Shown piece after piece: positions 24,322 through 32,486 of a DNA stretch of 64,000 nucleotides; within the stretch, counting starts at the first letter, position 1; each line of letters opens with the position of its first letter. The notes under the pieces were generated by a model, which worked only from the letters and a program-made list of their open reading frames with translations, was not told where the DNA came from and ran no database searches. This stretch comes from Gemmiger gallinarum. GTDB taxonomy: Bacteria > Bacillota > Clostridia > Oscillospirales > Ruminococcaceae. The position numbers and the translations under genes were made by a program. The stretch covers positions 248,001 through 312,000 of the forward strand of contig NZ_JADCKC010000002.1 of assembly GCF_014982805.1 (NCBI RefSeq), read 5' to 3'.

Positions 24322-25514
24322 CTCCCGCCTCCCGAAATGAGAAAGACCGGGTTCTGAGCCATCATCAGGTGGAGTTTGCCCGCAGCTTTGGACCGGGCTA
24401 CTGAAATCTGTGTGACCTCCCAGTCGATGCCCAACGCCTCAAAGGCATGGCGGGCGGCGTCCAGCGTTTCCAGGGCAATGGCGGACACGCACAGCCGCAC
24501 CTGGGGGTTGGCGGCCACTGCGGCCTTCAGGATGGCTTCCAGCTCTCCCCCGCTGCCCCCCACAAAGACAGCGTCGGGGGCAGGCAGGCCGCCCAAGGCC
24601 TCGGGGGCGGTGCCCTGCACCAAAGTCAGATTCCACGCCCCGAAGGCCGCCCGGTTCTGCTCGATCAGCTGGCAGGCGTCGGCGTCCCGCTCCACGGCGC
24701 AGACCTTTTTGGCAAAGAGAGCCATCTCCACTGAGACACTGCCTGTCCCGGCGCCCACGTCCCAGCAGGTATCCCCGGGGCGCAGGGCCAGCTTGGACAG
24801 CACGGCGCAGCGCACCTCCTGCTTGGTCATGGGGGTCTTGCCCCGGATGAACTCCCCGTCCGGAATGCCCGGCACACGGCGGGGACGCTTGACTGCCCCG
24901 GTCAGCAGCAGGGCCAGAGAGGCAAACTGTTCCTCGGCCAGCTGGGCGGCGGTGCCGGTGGTGAGGCGTTCCCCGGGGTAGGAGAGGTTTTCCCCCACTG
25001 TGACGGGCAGCTCCCCCAGTCCCGCCTCGGCCAGGCGGCGGCAGAGGTCCGCGGCGTTGTTCCCCGCCCCGCCAGTGAGGAAGCAGACGGGCCCTCCGGC
25101 GGCACAGACCTCGGCCACCGGGTCACAGTCCACCCCGTGGGCGGAGCAGAGGGTCCAGTCCTGCCAGGGGCGGCCCAGTCTGGCGGCCAGCAGCTGTACG
25201 CTGGAAAGCCCCGGCAGTACCCGGGCGGGGATGTGTTCCTCATTCAAAAGAGCCAGCAGTCCCCGGGCCCCCGAGTAGAACCCACTGTCCCCGCTGTACA
25301 GCACGAGGACCTCCTCACAGGCCGCGGCCTTGACCAGGCGCAGGATCTCCCCCGGTGCGACGGCAGCGGCCGTGGCGGAGGAAAGGCCCCGGGGCAGGGC
25401 ATCCAGCAGGCGCTGGGCTCCCACGATCAGCTGGGCGTCCTGCATGGCCCGGCGCAGTTCTTCCGTCATGGTGGCGGCGGTGCCGCCGCCCATTCCCGCA
25501 AGGGTCACGGTCAT
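24318..25514 (-). CDS. cbiET: Fused CbiE-CbiT cobalt-precorrin-7 C5 / precorrin-6B C15 methyltransferase
   Basis: 398 residues combining two enzymes, as in CobL. The N-terminal half (1 to about 200) is a CbiE-type tetrapyrrole methylase (VTLAGMGGG, LVLYSGDSGFYSGARGL). The C-terminal half starts at TKQEVRCAVLSKLAL and has the Rossmann SAM motif CWDVGAGTGSVSVEMAL of CbiT, which methylates C15 and decarboxylates the C12 acetate. In many anaerobic pathways these are separate genes; the fusion is also common in Clostridia. Confidence 0.94.
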   Translation of the reverse strand: MTVTLAGMGGGTAATMTEELRRAMQDAQLIVGAQRLLDALPRGLSSATAAAVAPGEILRLVKAAACEEVLVLYSGDSGFYSGARGLLALLNEEHIPARVLPGLSSVQLLAARLGRPWQDWTLCSAHGVDCDPVAEVCAAGGPVCFLTGGAGNNAADLCRRLAEAGLGELPVTVGENLSYPGERLTTGTAAQLAEEQFASLALLLTGAVKRPRRVPGIPDGEFIRGKTPMTKQEVRCAVLSKLALRPGDTCWDVGAGTGSVSVEMALFAKKVCAVERDADACQLIEQNRAAFGAWNLTLVQGTAPEALGGLPAPDAVFVGGSGGELEAILKAAVAANPQVRLCVSAIALETLDAARHAFEALGIDWEVTQISVARSKAAGKLHLMMAQNPVFLISGGGR

Positions 25515-26278
25515 TGGGATGTCCTCCTCTCAGGATTTTGGTCGGCCAGATCGGCCAGCAGCTGCTGCAACAGCTGTTCCGGGGCCTCCCCCGCGTCGGC
25601 GGGACGGCGGATGAGAACCACCTTGGCCCCGGTGCGACGGGCGGCCTCCAGCTTTTCGGCAAAGCCTCCCGCCCGACCGCCGTCCTTGGTCACCAGCCAG
25701 GCGATCTGGTACTGCTCCATCAAGGCGCAGTTGAGGGCGGTGCCGAAGGGCCCCTGCATGGCGATGATGTTACGGTGAGGGATGCCCAGGGCCTCGCAGG
25801 CGGAGATGCCCTCGTGGGTGGGCAGCACCCGGGCAAACAGGCGGTTTTTGTCCAGGGCGGCAAAGGCGGGCAGCTCCTTGGCTCCGGTGGTGAGCAGGAT
25901 GTTGCCCTCTGTCCTGGCCAGAAAAGCCGCCGCTTCCGCCGTGGTATCCGCTGTAAAAGCAGCCTCTGTGACGGCGGAGGCAGGGCGGGCAGCCCGGCGC
26001 AGAGATACCCCGGCAGCGGTGCAGGCGGTGCGGATGTTTGCGCTGGCCTCGGCTGCATAGGGGTGGGTGGCGTCGATGCAGAGGTCGAACTCCTGCAAAA
26101 GGGCCTGCATGGCAGCGGCATCCCGCCGCCCGGTGAGCACGGTAAGGTTGGGAATACCCGCCAGTTCCTCCGCCCCCATGGGGGTGGCCACGCTGACGGT
26201 GACCTGCGCCCCCGCCTCCGCCAGCCGCCGGGCCAGCACGCGGCCCTCGGTGGTGCCGCCGAAAATCAGCAGTTTCAT
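25511..26278 (-). CDS. cbiJ: Cobalt-precorrin-6A reductase
   Basis: 255 residues. A Rossmann start MKLLIFGGTTEGRVLARRLA is the nucleotide-binding signature of CbiJ/CobK, which reduces the macrocycle of cobalt-precorrin-6A with NAD(P)H. Other family blocks are CIDATHPYA and WLVTKDGGRAGGFAEKLEAA. It sits between cbiH and cbiET with 4-base overlaps on both sides, in pathway-neighbour order. Confidence 0.94.
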   Translation of the reverse strand: MKLLIFGGTTEGRVLARRLAEAGAQVTVSVATPMGAEELAGIPNLTVLTGRRDAAAMQALLQEFDLCIDATHPYAAEASANIRTACTAAGVSLRRAARPASAVTEAAFTADTTAEAAAFLARTEGNILLTTGAKELPAFAALDKNRLFARVLPTHEGISACEALGIPHRNIIAMQGPFGTALNCALMEQYQIAWLVTKDGGRAGGFAEKLEAARRTGAKVVLIRRPADAGEAPEQLLQQLLADLADQNPERRTSQ

Positions 26279-27009
26279 TGTTTGGCCTCGTATCCTCTGG
26301 GAGTGACCATGCGGCCGTCGATGACCTGCGTCGAATCGGCGCCGATGAACACAGTGGTGAACATATCGAGAGTTTCCTCCCGCAGCTCGGCCAGGGTGAG
26401 GACCCGGCTTTGCTGGCCCTCCCGGCCGATGTTTTTCACCCAGCCGCAGACGGTATCCGGGCGGCGGGTCCCGAGCAGAATGTCGCAGGCCCGGCGCAGA
26501 TGGCCGGTGCGCCGCCGGGAAGCCGGGTTATACAGGCAGATGGAAAAGTCCCCTTTTGCGGCGGCGTCCAGGCGGCGCTCGATGACCGGCCAGGGGGTGA
26601 GCAGGTCGGAGAGAGAGATGACGCAGAAGTCGTTGGCCAAGGGCGCGCCCAGCACCGCCGCCCCCGAGAGGGCCGCCGTCACGCCGGGGATGACCTCGAT
26701 GTCCACGCCGGGATACTCCGGGGCCAGCTGCAAAATGGGCCCCGCCATGCCGTAAACCCCTGCGTCGCCGCTGCACACCATGACCACCGTCTTACCTTCC
26801 GACGCCGCATCCAGCGCCATGCGGCAGCGCTGGATCTCCTTCGTCATAGGAGTGGAGAGGGTGGGGGTATCCGGGCAGACCGCCCGGGTCAGCTGGATAT
26901 AGGTGGTATAGCCGCACAGCAGGTCGGCCTGCTCCAGCGCCGCCCGGGCCGCGCCGGTGAGCTGGGATGCCTCCCCAGGGCCGAGGCCCACCACAAACAG
27001 TTTACTCAT
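26275..27009 (-). CDS. cbiH: Cobalt-precorrin-3 C17-methyltransferase
   Basis: 244 residues. A tetrapyrrole methylase starting LFVVGLGPGEASQLTGAA with GYTTYIQL, MVCSGDAGVYGMAG and FCVISLSDLLTPW, which are the CbiH/CobJ-specific blocks. It methylates C17 and contracts the ring. It overlaps cbiG by 8 bases and cbiJ by 4. The single-domain form is not fused to CbiG here. Confidence 0.95.
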   Translation of the reverse strand: MSKLFVVGLGPGEASQLTGAARAALEQADLLCGYTTYIQLTRAVCPDTPTLSTPMTKEIQRCRMALDAASEGKTVVMVCSGDAGVYGMAGPILQLAPEYPGVDIEVIPGVTAALSGAAVLGAPLANDFCVISLSDLLTPWPVIERRLDAAAKGDFSICLYNPASRRRTGHLRRACDILLGTRRPDTVCGWVKNIGREGQQSRVLTLAELREETLDMFTTVFIGADSTQVIDGRMVTPRGYEAKQ

Positions 27010-28006
27010 ATTGCCACCGCCAGTCCGGCGAGAAGGGCATCCGGGCCAATGCCACGGTGACGCCCTTTCCCGCCTGTTTTTGTAAGATCAGTGTGCCCCC
27101 CGCCGCCACGGCGCTGCGCTCGCAGACGTTGCCGGCGCCGACGGTTTTGCGCACAAATTCCGAGTCGGTAAAATTGCCCTGCTGGGCCGCCAGAACCTCC
27201 GGGGAGAAGGTGGTAAAGCTCCACCCATGAACCCAGCAGAGTTCCACAAGCCCGGGTTCCTGCCCCTTGCAGTGGATGGAGGTCACCCCCCGCACCGCCA
27301 GAGGATCGGCCCCCGCCTTTTGCAAAGCTGCCAGCACCGCGGCTTCGATGTCCGCCATGGGGGTACCTTTGCGGCAGCCGATCCCCGCCAGCAGAATCCT
27401 GGGGATGACCCGCAAGGGTGCTTTCTCTCCCTCCGCCGGGGCGGCAAGGGTGAGGGCAACATCACAGGGACCGTCCGTCATCGGTAGGACGCCCGCCGGG
27501 GGTGTGCCCGGGATGGGCCAGTCGCTGCGCAAGCGGATGGGTTCCCCCGCCAGGAGTTTTGCGCTGACGGTCTTGATGCCCATTACCGGACTGACGGTAC
27601 AGCCCTGATGCACCGCCCAGCTGTCCACTGCAAAGACGCCGTTGGCATCGGTAGCGGTGGTGATGACCGCCTGGGCCCCGCACAGGGCAGCGATCTGCCG
27701 GGCCAGGTCGTTGGCGCCGCCCAGATGCCCCGACACCAGGGGCACAGCAAAGTGGGCGCACTCGTCCATCGCCACCACCGCCGGGTCGGTGTCCTTACCT
27801 TTCAGATAGGGCGCGCAGGCCCGCACCGCGATGCCCGCCGCCCCCACAAAGACCAGCGCCCTAGCCTGGGCAAAGCCTTCCGCCGTCCAGCCCGCCAGAG
27901 TGATGTCCCCGCCGCAGCGCAGGGCGGTGCCGTCCAGGGCATGGGCCAGGCGTTGGGCCAGGGCAAAGCCCTTGTCTGTGAAGGCGATACACCGCAGGCC
28001 GGTCAT
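27002..28006 (-). CDS. cbiG: Cobalt-precorrin-5A hydrolase
   Basis: 334 residues. CbiG opens the delta-lactone and releases acetaldehyde during ring contraction in the anaerobic route. Blocks seen are LVFVGAAGIAVRACAPYLKGKDTDPAVV in part, PLVSGHLGGANDLARQIA in the middle, and ILLAGIGCRKGTP with FTDSEFVRKTVGAGNVCERSA near the end. The presence of CbiG, CbiD and CbiK fixes the pathway as the anaerobic one. It overlaps cbiF by 4 bases. Confidence 0.95.
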   Translation of the reverse strand: MTGLRCIAFTDKGFALAQRLAHALDGTALRCGGDITLAGWTAEGFAQARALVFVGAAGIAVRACAPYLKGKDTDPAVVAMDECAHFAVPLVSGHLGGANDLARQIAALCGAQAVITTATDANGVFAVDSWAVHQGCTVSPVMGIKTVSAKLLAGEPIRLRSDWPIPGTPPAGVLPMTDGPCDVALTLAAPAEGEKAPLRVIPRILLAGIGCRKGTPMADIEAAVLAALQKAGADPLAVRGVTSIHCKGQEPGLVELCWVHGWSFTTFSPEVLAAQQGNFTDSEFVRKTVGAGNVCERSAVAAGGTLILQKQAGKGVTVALARMPFSPDWRWQYE

Positions 28007-28767
28007 TGGGATGCCTCCCGGAAGCCGGTGGTGAAGGTGGGGTCGTACAGGCGGCTGCGGTCATACCCCGCCGCCAGAAAGTCCCCCACCAGCACCAGGG
28101 CCGTGTTTCTGATGCCGTGGCGGCGGCCGGTCTCGGCCAGTTCGCCCAGGGGGCAGCGCAGGACCTTTTCCTCCGGCCAGGTAGCCTTGTAGACGAGGGC
28201 CGCGGGGGTCTGTGCGGTGTAGGCGCCTTTGAGAAGCTCCACCTGCAAGCCGTCCAAAAGCCCCGCCGACAGAAAGATCACCATGGTGGCGCCGTGGGCA
28301 GCCAGGGAGGCAATGTTCTCCCCCTCAGGCACGGGGGTGCGCCCCGCCATGCGGGTGATGATGACCGTCTGGCTGACGCCGGGGAGGGTGTACTCCGCCT
28401 GGGCGGCCGCCGCTGCCCCGCAGAAGCTGGACACCCCGGGGGTCAGGTCAAAGGAGATGCCCCGCTTTTGCAAAGCATCCATCTGCTCCCGGATGGCCCC
28501 GTACAGGCAGGGGTCGCCGGTGTGCAGGCGGACGATCTGCTGCCCGGCGGCGTCGGCCTTTTGGGTGATGTCCAGCACCTGTTCCAGCGTCAGCTGAGCG
28601 CTGTTGTAGAGGACTGCCCCGGGGCGGCAGAGCCCCAGCAGGGCCGGGTTGACCAGGCTGCCCGCGTAAATGACCACGTCTGCGTTGCGCAGCAGCTCAG
28701 CCCCCCGCACCGTGATGAGATCGGTGGCACCGGGTCCGGCGCCCACAAAATGCACCATTTTGCTCAC
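28003..28767 (-). CDS. cbiF: Cobalt-precorrin-4 C11-methyltransferase
   Basis: 254 residues. A tetrapyrrole methylase with VHFVGAGPGATDLITVRG, YAGSLVNPALL, HTGDPCLYGAIREQMDAL and TPGVSSFCGAAAA, all characteristic of CbiF/CobM. The SAM-dependent enzyme adds the C11 methyl. It overlaps cbiL and cbiG by 4 bases. The length is normal. Confidence 0.95.
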   Translation of the reverse strand: MSKMVHFVGAGPGATDLITVRGAELLRNADVVIYAGSLVNPALLGLCRPGAVLYNSAQLTLEQVLDITQKADAAGQQIVRLHTGDPCLYGAIREQMDALQKRGISFDLTPGVSSFCGAAAAAQAEYTLPGVSQTVIITRMAGRTPVPEGENIASLAAHGATMVIFLSAGLLDGLQVELLKGAYTAQTPAALVYKATWPEEKVLRCPLGELAETGRRHGIRNTALVLVGDFLAAGYDRSRLYDPTFTTGFREASQ

Positions 28768-29453
28768 TCCTTTACCACAATGGTGGAGAAATAGCCCGCC
28801 CGGTCGGGGGCACCCTCCAGGCCGGGGCAGATGGTCTCCCCGGGCAGGCCGCAGTTGGTGACCAGGGCTGCGTGATCCAGAAGCCCCTGCTCCTCCAGCG
28901 CCTTCCGGACCTTGGCCGTGCGGCCGCTCTTCATCAGGACCTTGGTGCCGGGCAGGCGCAGGGCCTTGTCCAGGTCGGCATCGGCGGCGGTGAGCACATG
29001 GAGGGGGGTGTCGCCGTCGGTGAGGGGCTCCCCCAGCCGGGCGGCGATGGCGCAGAAGCTGGGCACCCCGGGCACCATGACGGTGTCAAAGCCCTGGGCA
29101 GCCAGCAGCTTTTTCAGGTGTCCGAAGGTGGAAAACAGCGCCACATCCCCCAGGTTGAGCATGGCCACGTCCCGACCTGCCGCCAGCTCCCGGGCGATGG
29201 CATCGGCGGCAGCGCGGTGGGAATCCTCCCGGTCGGCGGGGTCGGGGGCCATGGTGAAGTCCAGGGGCAGAATGGTCTTGCCCCCCAGGTCCACGGCCTG
29301 CCGGGCAATGTCCAGGGCCAGCATGTTGCCCTTTGCAGTGCGCGGCGCGGCGATGACCGGACAGCGCTGCAGGGTATGCACCGCCTTGACAGTGATGAGT
29401 TCGGGGTCGCCGGGGCCGATGCCCACGCCGTAAAAAACGCCAGTTATTGCCAT
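28764..29453 (-). CDS. cbiL: Cobalt-precorrin-2 C20-methyltransferase
   Basis: 229 residues. The tetrapyrrole methylase core opens with GVGIGPGDPELITVKAV, then LDIARQAV, MLNLGDVALFSTFG and VPGVPSFCAIAARLGEPL, the CbiL/CobI pattern. The start is ATG at 29453, after AAAGGAG, inside the last codons of cbiD (10-base overlap). It is the first C-methylation after cobalt insertion. Confidence 0.95.
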   Translation of the reverse strand: MAITGVFYGVGIGPGDPELITVKAVHTLQRCPVIAAPRTAKGNMLALDIARQAVDLGGKTILPLDFTMAPDPADREDSHRAAADAIARELAAGRDVAMLNLGDVALFSTFGHLKKLLAAQGFDTVMVPGVPSFCAIAARLGEPLTDGDTPLHVLTAADADLDKALRLPGTKVLMKSGRTAKVRKALEEQGLLDHAALVTNCGLPGETICPGLEGAPDRAGYFSTIVVKE

Positions 29454-30571
29454 GCCTTCAAAATCTCCTTTGCCTGGGGGGTCTGCCCCAGAAGTCCGTG
29501 TTGATTGGTGAACAGCACCGCCCCGGCCCGGCATCCTGCACAAAGGCGAGCGGTGAGTTTTGTATCGATTGACTTGAGGATGCTCTCCATGACCTCTTGC
29601 CGCAGATGGGCGGCGTCCAGCAGGTCCAGGCAGGCATCGCTGGTGGGGGCATCCATGAGGGCGCGGCAGAGTTCTCTCTCCCCGCCGCAGAGGGCCGCGT
29701 GGGCGCAGAAGACCTCCGCCCGGGCGTCGGCCACCCGGCTGTGGGTGTTCATGACCCCCGCCGCCAGCTTGACCAACTTGCCCGCATGGCCCACCAGCAA
29801 GATCTCCTCAAACCCTGCCGCTGCGGCGGCGTCCAGGGCGTCCCCGATGTAGTTGGAGCATTTGACCACCGGGGCCAGCCGGTCCAGCCCCTCCGCCTGC
29901 AAAAAGTCCATGCCGTAGTTGCCGGGGGTCAAGATGACCCGCTTCGCCCCCCTTGCGGCGGCCTGGCGCAGTTCCAGGGCGATGGTGTCGATGAGAGCCT
30001 GCTCGCTCATGGGCTCCACAATGCCGGAGGTGCCCAAAATGGAGATGCCCCCCACAATGCCCAGCCGGGGGTTAAAGGTTTTTGCTGCGGCCTGCTCTCC
30101 CCCGGCCACCGAGATAACAACCTTCAATCCGCCCGCATATCCCGCATCCTTGGCAGCGCGGCCAACGGCCTCGGCGATCATTTTCCGGGGCACCGAGTTG
30201 ATGGCGGCAGCCCCCACCGGCTGGTCCAGGCCCGGCAGCGTCACCCGGCCCACCCCTTCCCCGCCGTCGATGGCAATACCGGGGGCATCCGTCCGTTCCA
30301 CTGCGGCGGTGACGGGCATGCCGTCGGTCACGTCGGCGTCGTCCCCGGCGTCTTTCGTCACCGAGCACCGGGCGGTATGACCGTCGGCGCGGCAGTCCAG
30401 CAGGGGCACAGTGACGGGCAAGCCCTTGGGGGTAATCAGCGAGGCCTGGGCCGGGGCGTGCCCGGTGAGCAGCAATGTGGCCGCCCCCCAGGCCGCCAGG
30501 GCCGCGCAGGTGCCGGTGGTGTAGCCGCAGCGCAGCCGCCGCCCGCCCGACTGGATGTAATGCTCAAACAT
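29444..30571 (-). CDS. cbiD: Cobalt-precorrin-5B C1-methyltransferase
   Basis: 375 residues, full length. LRCGYTTGTCAALAAWGAA at the N-terminus, EGVGRVTLPGLDQPVG, GISILGTSGIVEPMSE and the GNYG segment are CbiD-specific. It methylates C1 in the anaerobic pathway and is unrelated to the other methylases in fold. It starts at ATG 30571 after AAAAGGAGG, 33 bases beyond cbiK. Confidence 0.96.
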   Translation of the reverse strand: MFEHYIQSGGRRLRCGYTTGTCAALAAWGAATLLLTGHAPAQASLITPKGLPVTVPLLDCRADGHTARCSVTKDAGDDADVTDGMPVTAAVERTDAPGIAIDGGEGVGRVTLPGLDQPVGAAAINSVPRKMIAEAVGRAAKDAGYAGGLKVVISVAGGEQAAAKTFNPRLGIVGGISILGTSGIVEPMSEQALIDTIALELRQAAARGAKRVILTPGNYGMDFLQAEGLDRLAPVVKCSNYIGDALDAAAAAGFEEILLVGHAGKLVKLAAGVMNTHSRVADARAEVFCAHAALCGGERELCRALMDAPTSDACLDLLDAAHLRQEVMESILKSIDTKLTARLCAGCRAGAVLFTNQHGLLGQTPQAKEILKAWQ

Positions 30572-30604
30572 GGCGCTGACTCCTCCTTTTGCGGGGATGT
30601 ATCC

Positions 30605-31366
30605 TCACAGAATGGCCCGCAGGTGGCGGCAGTACATTTCCTGCACCGCCTCGTCGGAGCCCATGCCCTCCAGGCAGCAGCTGACCCCAAAGCCTGCCGC
30701 CTCCAGACGGCTTTTCCAGCTTTCGGGGTGCTCTCCCGCCATATCGCTGCGGGCGTGCTCCCCGGCGGTGAGCAGCAGCGGCCGCAGGCAGACCTGCTTC
30801 CAGCCACCCCGGCGCAGCATGGCCAGCACGGCGTCGAAGCCGGGCCAGCCCTCCACCGTGCCTACCAGGGCATTGTCCGCCCCGGCACAGCGCAGAGCAC
30901 CGGCAAGAGCCGGGTAGATCAGGTCGGCCCGGTGCTCGGTGCCGTGGCCCAGGAGCACCAGGGCCCCCTCCTCCGGCAGCCAGCACTGTGCCGCATGTTC
31001 GGCCAGCTGGGTGAGGTCCGCCACCTCATACAAAAGGGGCGTACCCAGCCGCAGGCGGGCAAACTTCGGGGCAAAGCGGTCGGCCTCGGCCTTGATGCGG
31101 TCGTACTCAAAACCGGGGATGACATGGGTGGTCTGGAGGGCCACATCCTCGTACCCCTGGGCGGCCAGAGTTTCCAGGGCGGTGGTCAGGTCGGGCATTT
31201 CCACGCCCCGCCGGGCCAGAATCCGCCGGATGGTGGGGCTGGTGTAGGCCCGGAACACCGCCCTGTCGGGGGCCGCGGCAATGAGGGCGTTTTCCACCGC
31301 CGTGATGCTGTTCTGTGCGCCGGGGGCTGCGGTGCCGAAGCTGACCAGCAAAAGTGCCTGTTTCAT
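30605..31366 (-). CDS. cbiK: Sirohydrochlorin cobaltochelatase
   Basis: 253 residues. CbiK inserts Co(II) into sirohydrochlorin, the first committed step of the anaerobic pathway. LLLVSFGTA at the start, the active-site His in QTTHVIPGFEYD, and the second His in LLGHGTEHRADLIYPAL are characteristic of the class II chelatase fold. It starts at ATG 31366 after AGGAGG. It is the first gene of the operon, directly below the riboswitch-controlled terminator, so cobalamin should shut off the whole operon here. No sirohydrochlorin synthesis gene is nearby. Confidence 0.94.
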   Translation of the reverse strand: MKQALLLVSFGTAAPGAQNSITAVENALIAAAPDRAVFRAYTSPTIRRILARRGVEMPDLTTALETLAAQGYEDVALQTTHVIPGFEYDRIKAEADRFAPKFARLRLGTPLLYEVADLTQLAEHAAQCWLPEEGALVLLGHGTEHRADLIYPALAGALRCAGADNALVGTVEGWPGFDAVLAMLRRGGWKQVCLRPLLLTAGEHARSDMAGEHPESWKSRLEAAGFGVSCCLEGMGSDEAVQEMYCRHLRAIL

Positions 31367-31405
31367 GGGTTGGGAATCCTCCTGTTGTGCTGAGGGGAAA
31401 GGGCA

Positions 31406-31445
31406 GAAAAAAGGCCCCTTTCCGCAGGGTTTGCGGAAAAGGGCC
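31406..31445 (-). terminator. Riboswitch-controlled intrinsic terminator
   Basis: Minus-strand hairpin with arms 31432-31445 and 31413-31426 (14 bp, one G-U-type mismatch) followed by six Ts at 31407-31412. It lies 113 bases after the cobalamin aptamer and 40 bases before cbiK, the position of an expression platform. Confidence 0.88.
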
Positions 31446-31558
31446 GGGAGGCATGGTCTGGCGGCAAGGCACAGAGGTACCCGCCCACAGCATGCGTGCC
31501 GTGCCTGCGTTTGGTCCGTCCGCGGCGCGGAGTCTGCCCGGTTTTCCGGCAGTGTGCA

Positions 31559-31727
31559 CCGCAGGGCAGGTCTTCCGGCTCGGGCATCGGCGTCCCGGCC
31601 CGCCTTCCCGCCCGTGGGCAGTGGCTGTGCTGGCCGGGGCTGCTCCCTTACGGCGGCGGTCCCGCGCGGGCTTTGCACCCGCTTCCCTATTCTCCCGGCC
31701 GGCCTTGCGGCCCCGGGCACCTTGCGG
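31559..31727 (-). ncRNA. Cobalamin (adenosylcobalamin) riboswitch aptamer
   Basis: On the minus strand the conserved cobalamin-aptamer order is readable: AGGTGCCC, GAATAGGGAAGC, GGGTGCAAAGCCC, ACCGCCGCCGTAAGG, then AGCCACTGC, GGGAAGGC and the closing GAGCCGGAAGACCTGCC. A P1 helix can form between 31720-31727 and 31559-31565. Together with the terminator at 31406-31445 it should stop transcription of the cbi/cob operon when cobalamin is abundant. Confidence 0.95.
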
Positions 31728-31766
31728 CGGTTTTCAGTTCGTTTTCAGTTCGTTCAGACAGACGGG

Positions 31767-32462
31767 TCATTTCTGGCCGTAGTAGGCCCCCGGCCCGTGT
31801 TTGCGGAAATAGTGCTTGTCCAGCAGATACTGGGGGACCGGCTGGGCCTCCGGGTTCAGCTGAAGGGTCCACATCGCCATTTTGGCGCATTCCTCCAGCA
31901 CCGAGGCATGATAGACGGCCTGGGCCGGGTCCTTGCCCCAGGCAAAGGGCCCGTGGCAGCGGCAGAGGGCCCCGGGCACAGCCACGGGGTCCAGTTTCCG
32001 CTCCCGGAAGAGCTCGGCGATGACAAGGCCGGTGCTCTTCTCGTAATCCAGGTCCAGCTCGGCCTGGGTGAGCATGCGGGCGCAGGGCACCGGGCCGTAG
32101 AAGTAATCGGCGTGGGTGGTGCCGTAGCAGGGAATGTCCCGCCCGGCCTGGGCCCAGGCGGTGGCGTAGGGGCTGTGGGTGTGCACGATGCCCCCGATCT
32201 GGGGGAAGGCCCGGTAGAGTTCCAGGTGGGTCTTGGTGTCGGAGGAGGGGTTGAGGGTTCCCTCCACCCGGTTGCCCTCCAGGTCCATGACCACCATGGT
32301 CTCAGGGGTCAGGGCGTCGTAGGGCACCCCCGACGGCTTGATGACAAACAGTCCGGTCTGCCGGTCAATGCCCGACACATTGCCCCAGGTATGGGTCACA
32401 AGGCCCAGCCGGGGCAGGTCCAGGTTGGCGGCGCAGACCTGTTGTTTCAGTGCTTCCAGCAT
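31767..32462 (-). CDS. araD: L-ribulose-5-phosphate 4-epimerase (class II aldolase family)
   Basis: 231 residues, the AraD length. Zinc ligands are His94 and His96 in GGIVHTHSPYA and His170 in CRCHGPF, and LVTHTWGNVSG is the phosphate-binding block. AraD interconverts L-ribulose 5-phosphate and D-xylulose 5-phosphate in arabinose or ascorbate use. The start is ATG at 32462 after AAGGAGG. No arabinose kinase or isomerase gene is nearby, so the physiological sugar is uncertain. It lies 24 bases below the ArsP_2-like permease and ends about 40 bases before the cobalamin riboswitch. Confidence 0.9.
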   Translation of the reverse strand: MLEALKQQVCAANLDLPRLGLVTHTWGNVSGIDRQTGLFVIKPSGVPYDALTPETMVVMDLEGNRVEGTLNPSSDTKTHLELYRAFPQIGGIVHTHSPYATAWAQAGRDIPCYGTTHADYFYGPVPCARMLTQAELDLDYEKSTGLVIAELFRERKLDPVAVPGALCRCHGPFAWGKDPAQAVYHASVLEECAKMAMWTLQLNPEAQPVPQYLLDKHYFRKHGPGAYYGQK

Positions 32463-32486
32463 AGATGTGGCCTCCTTGGGCGCGGG

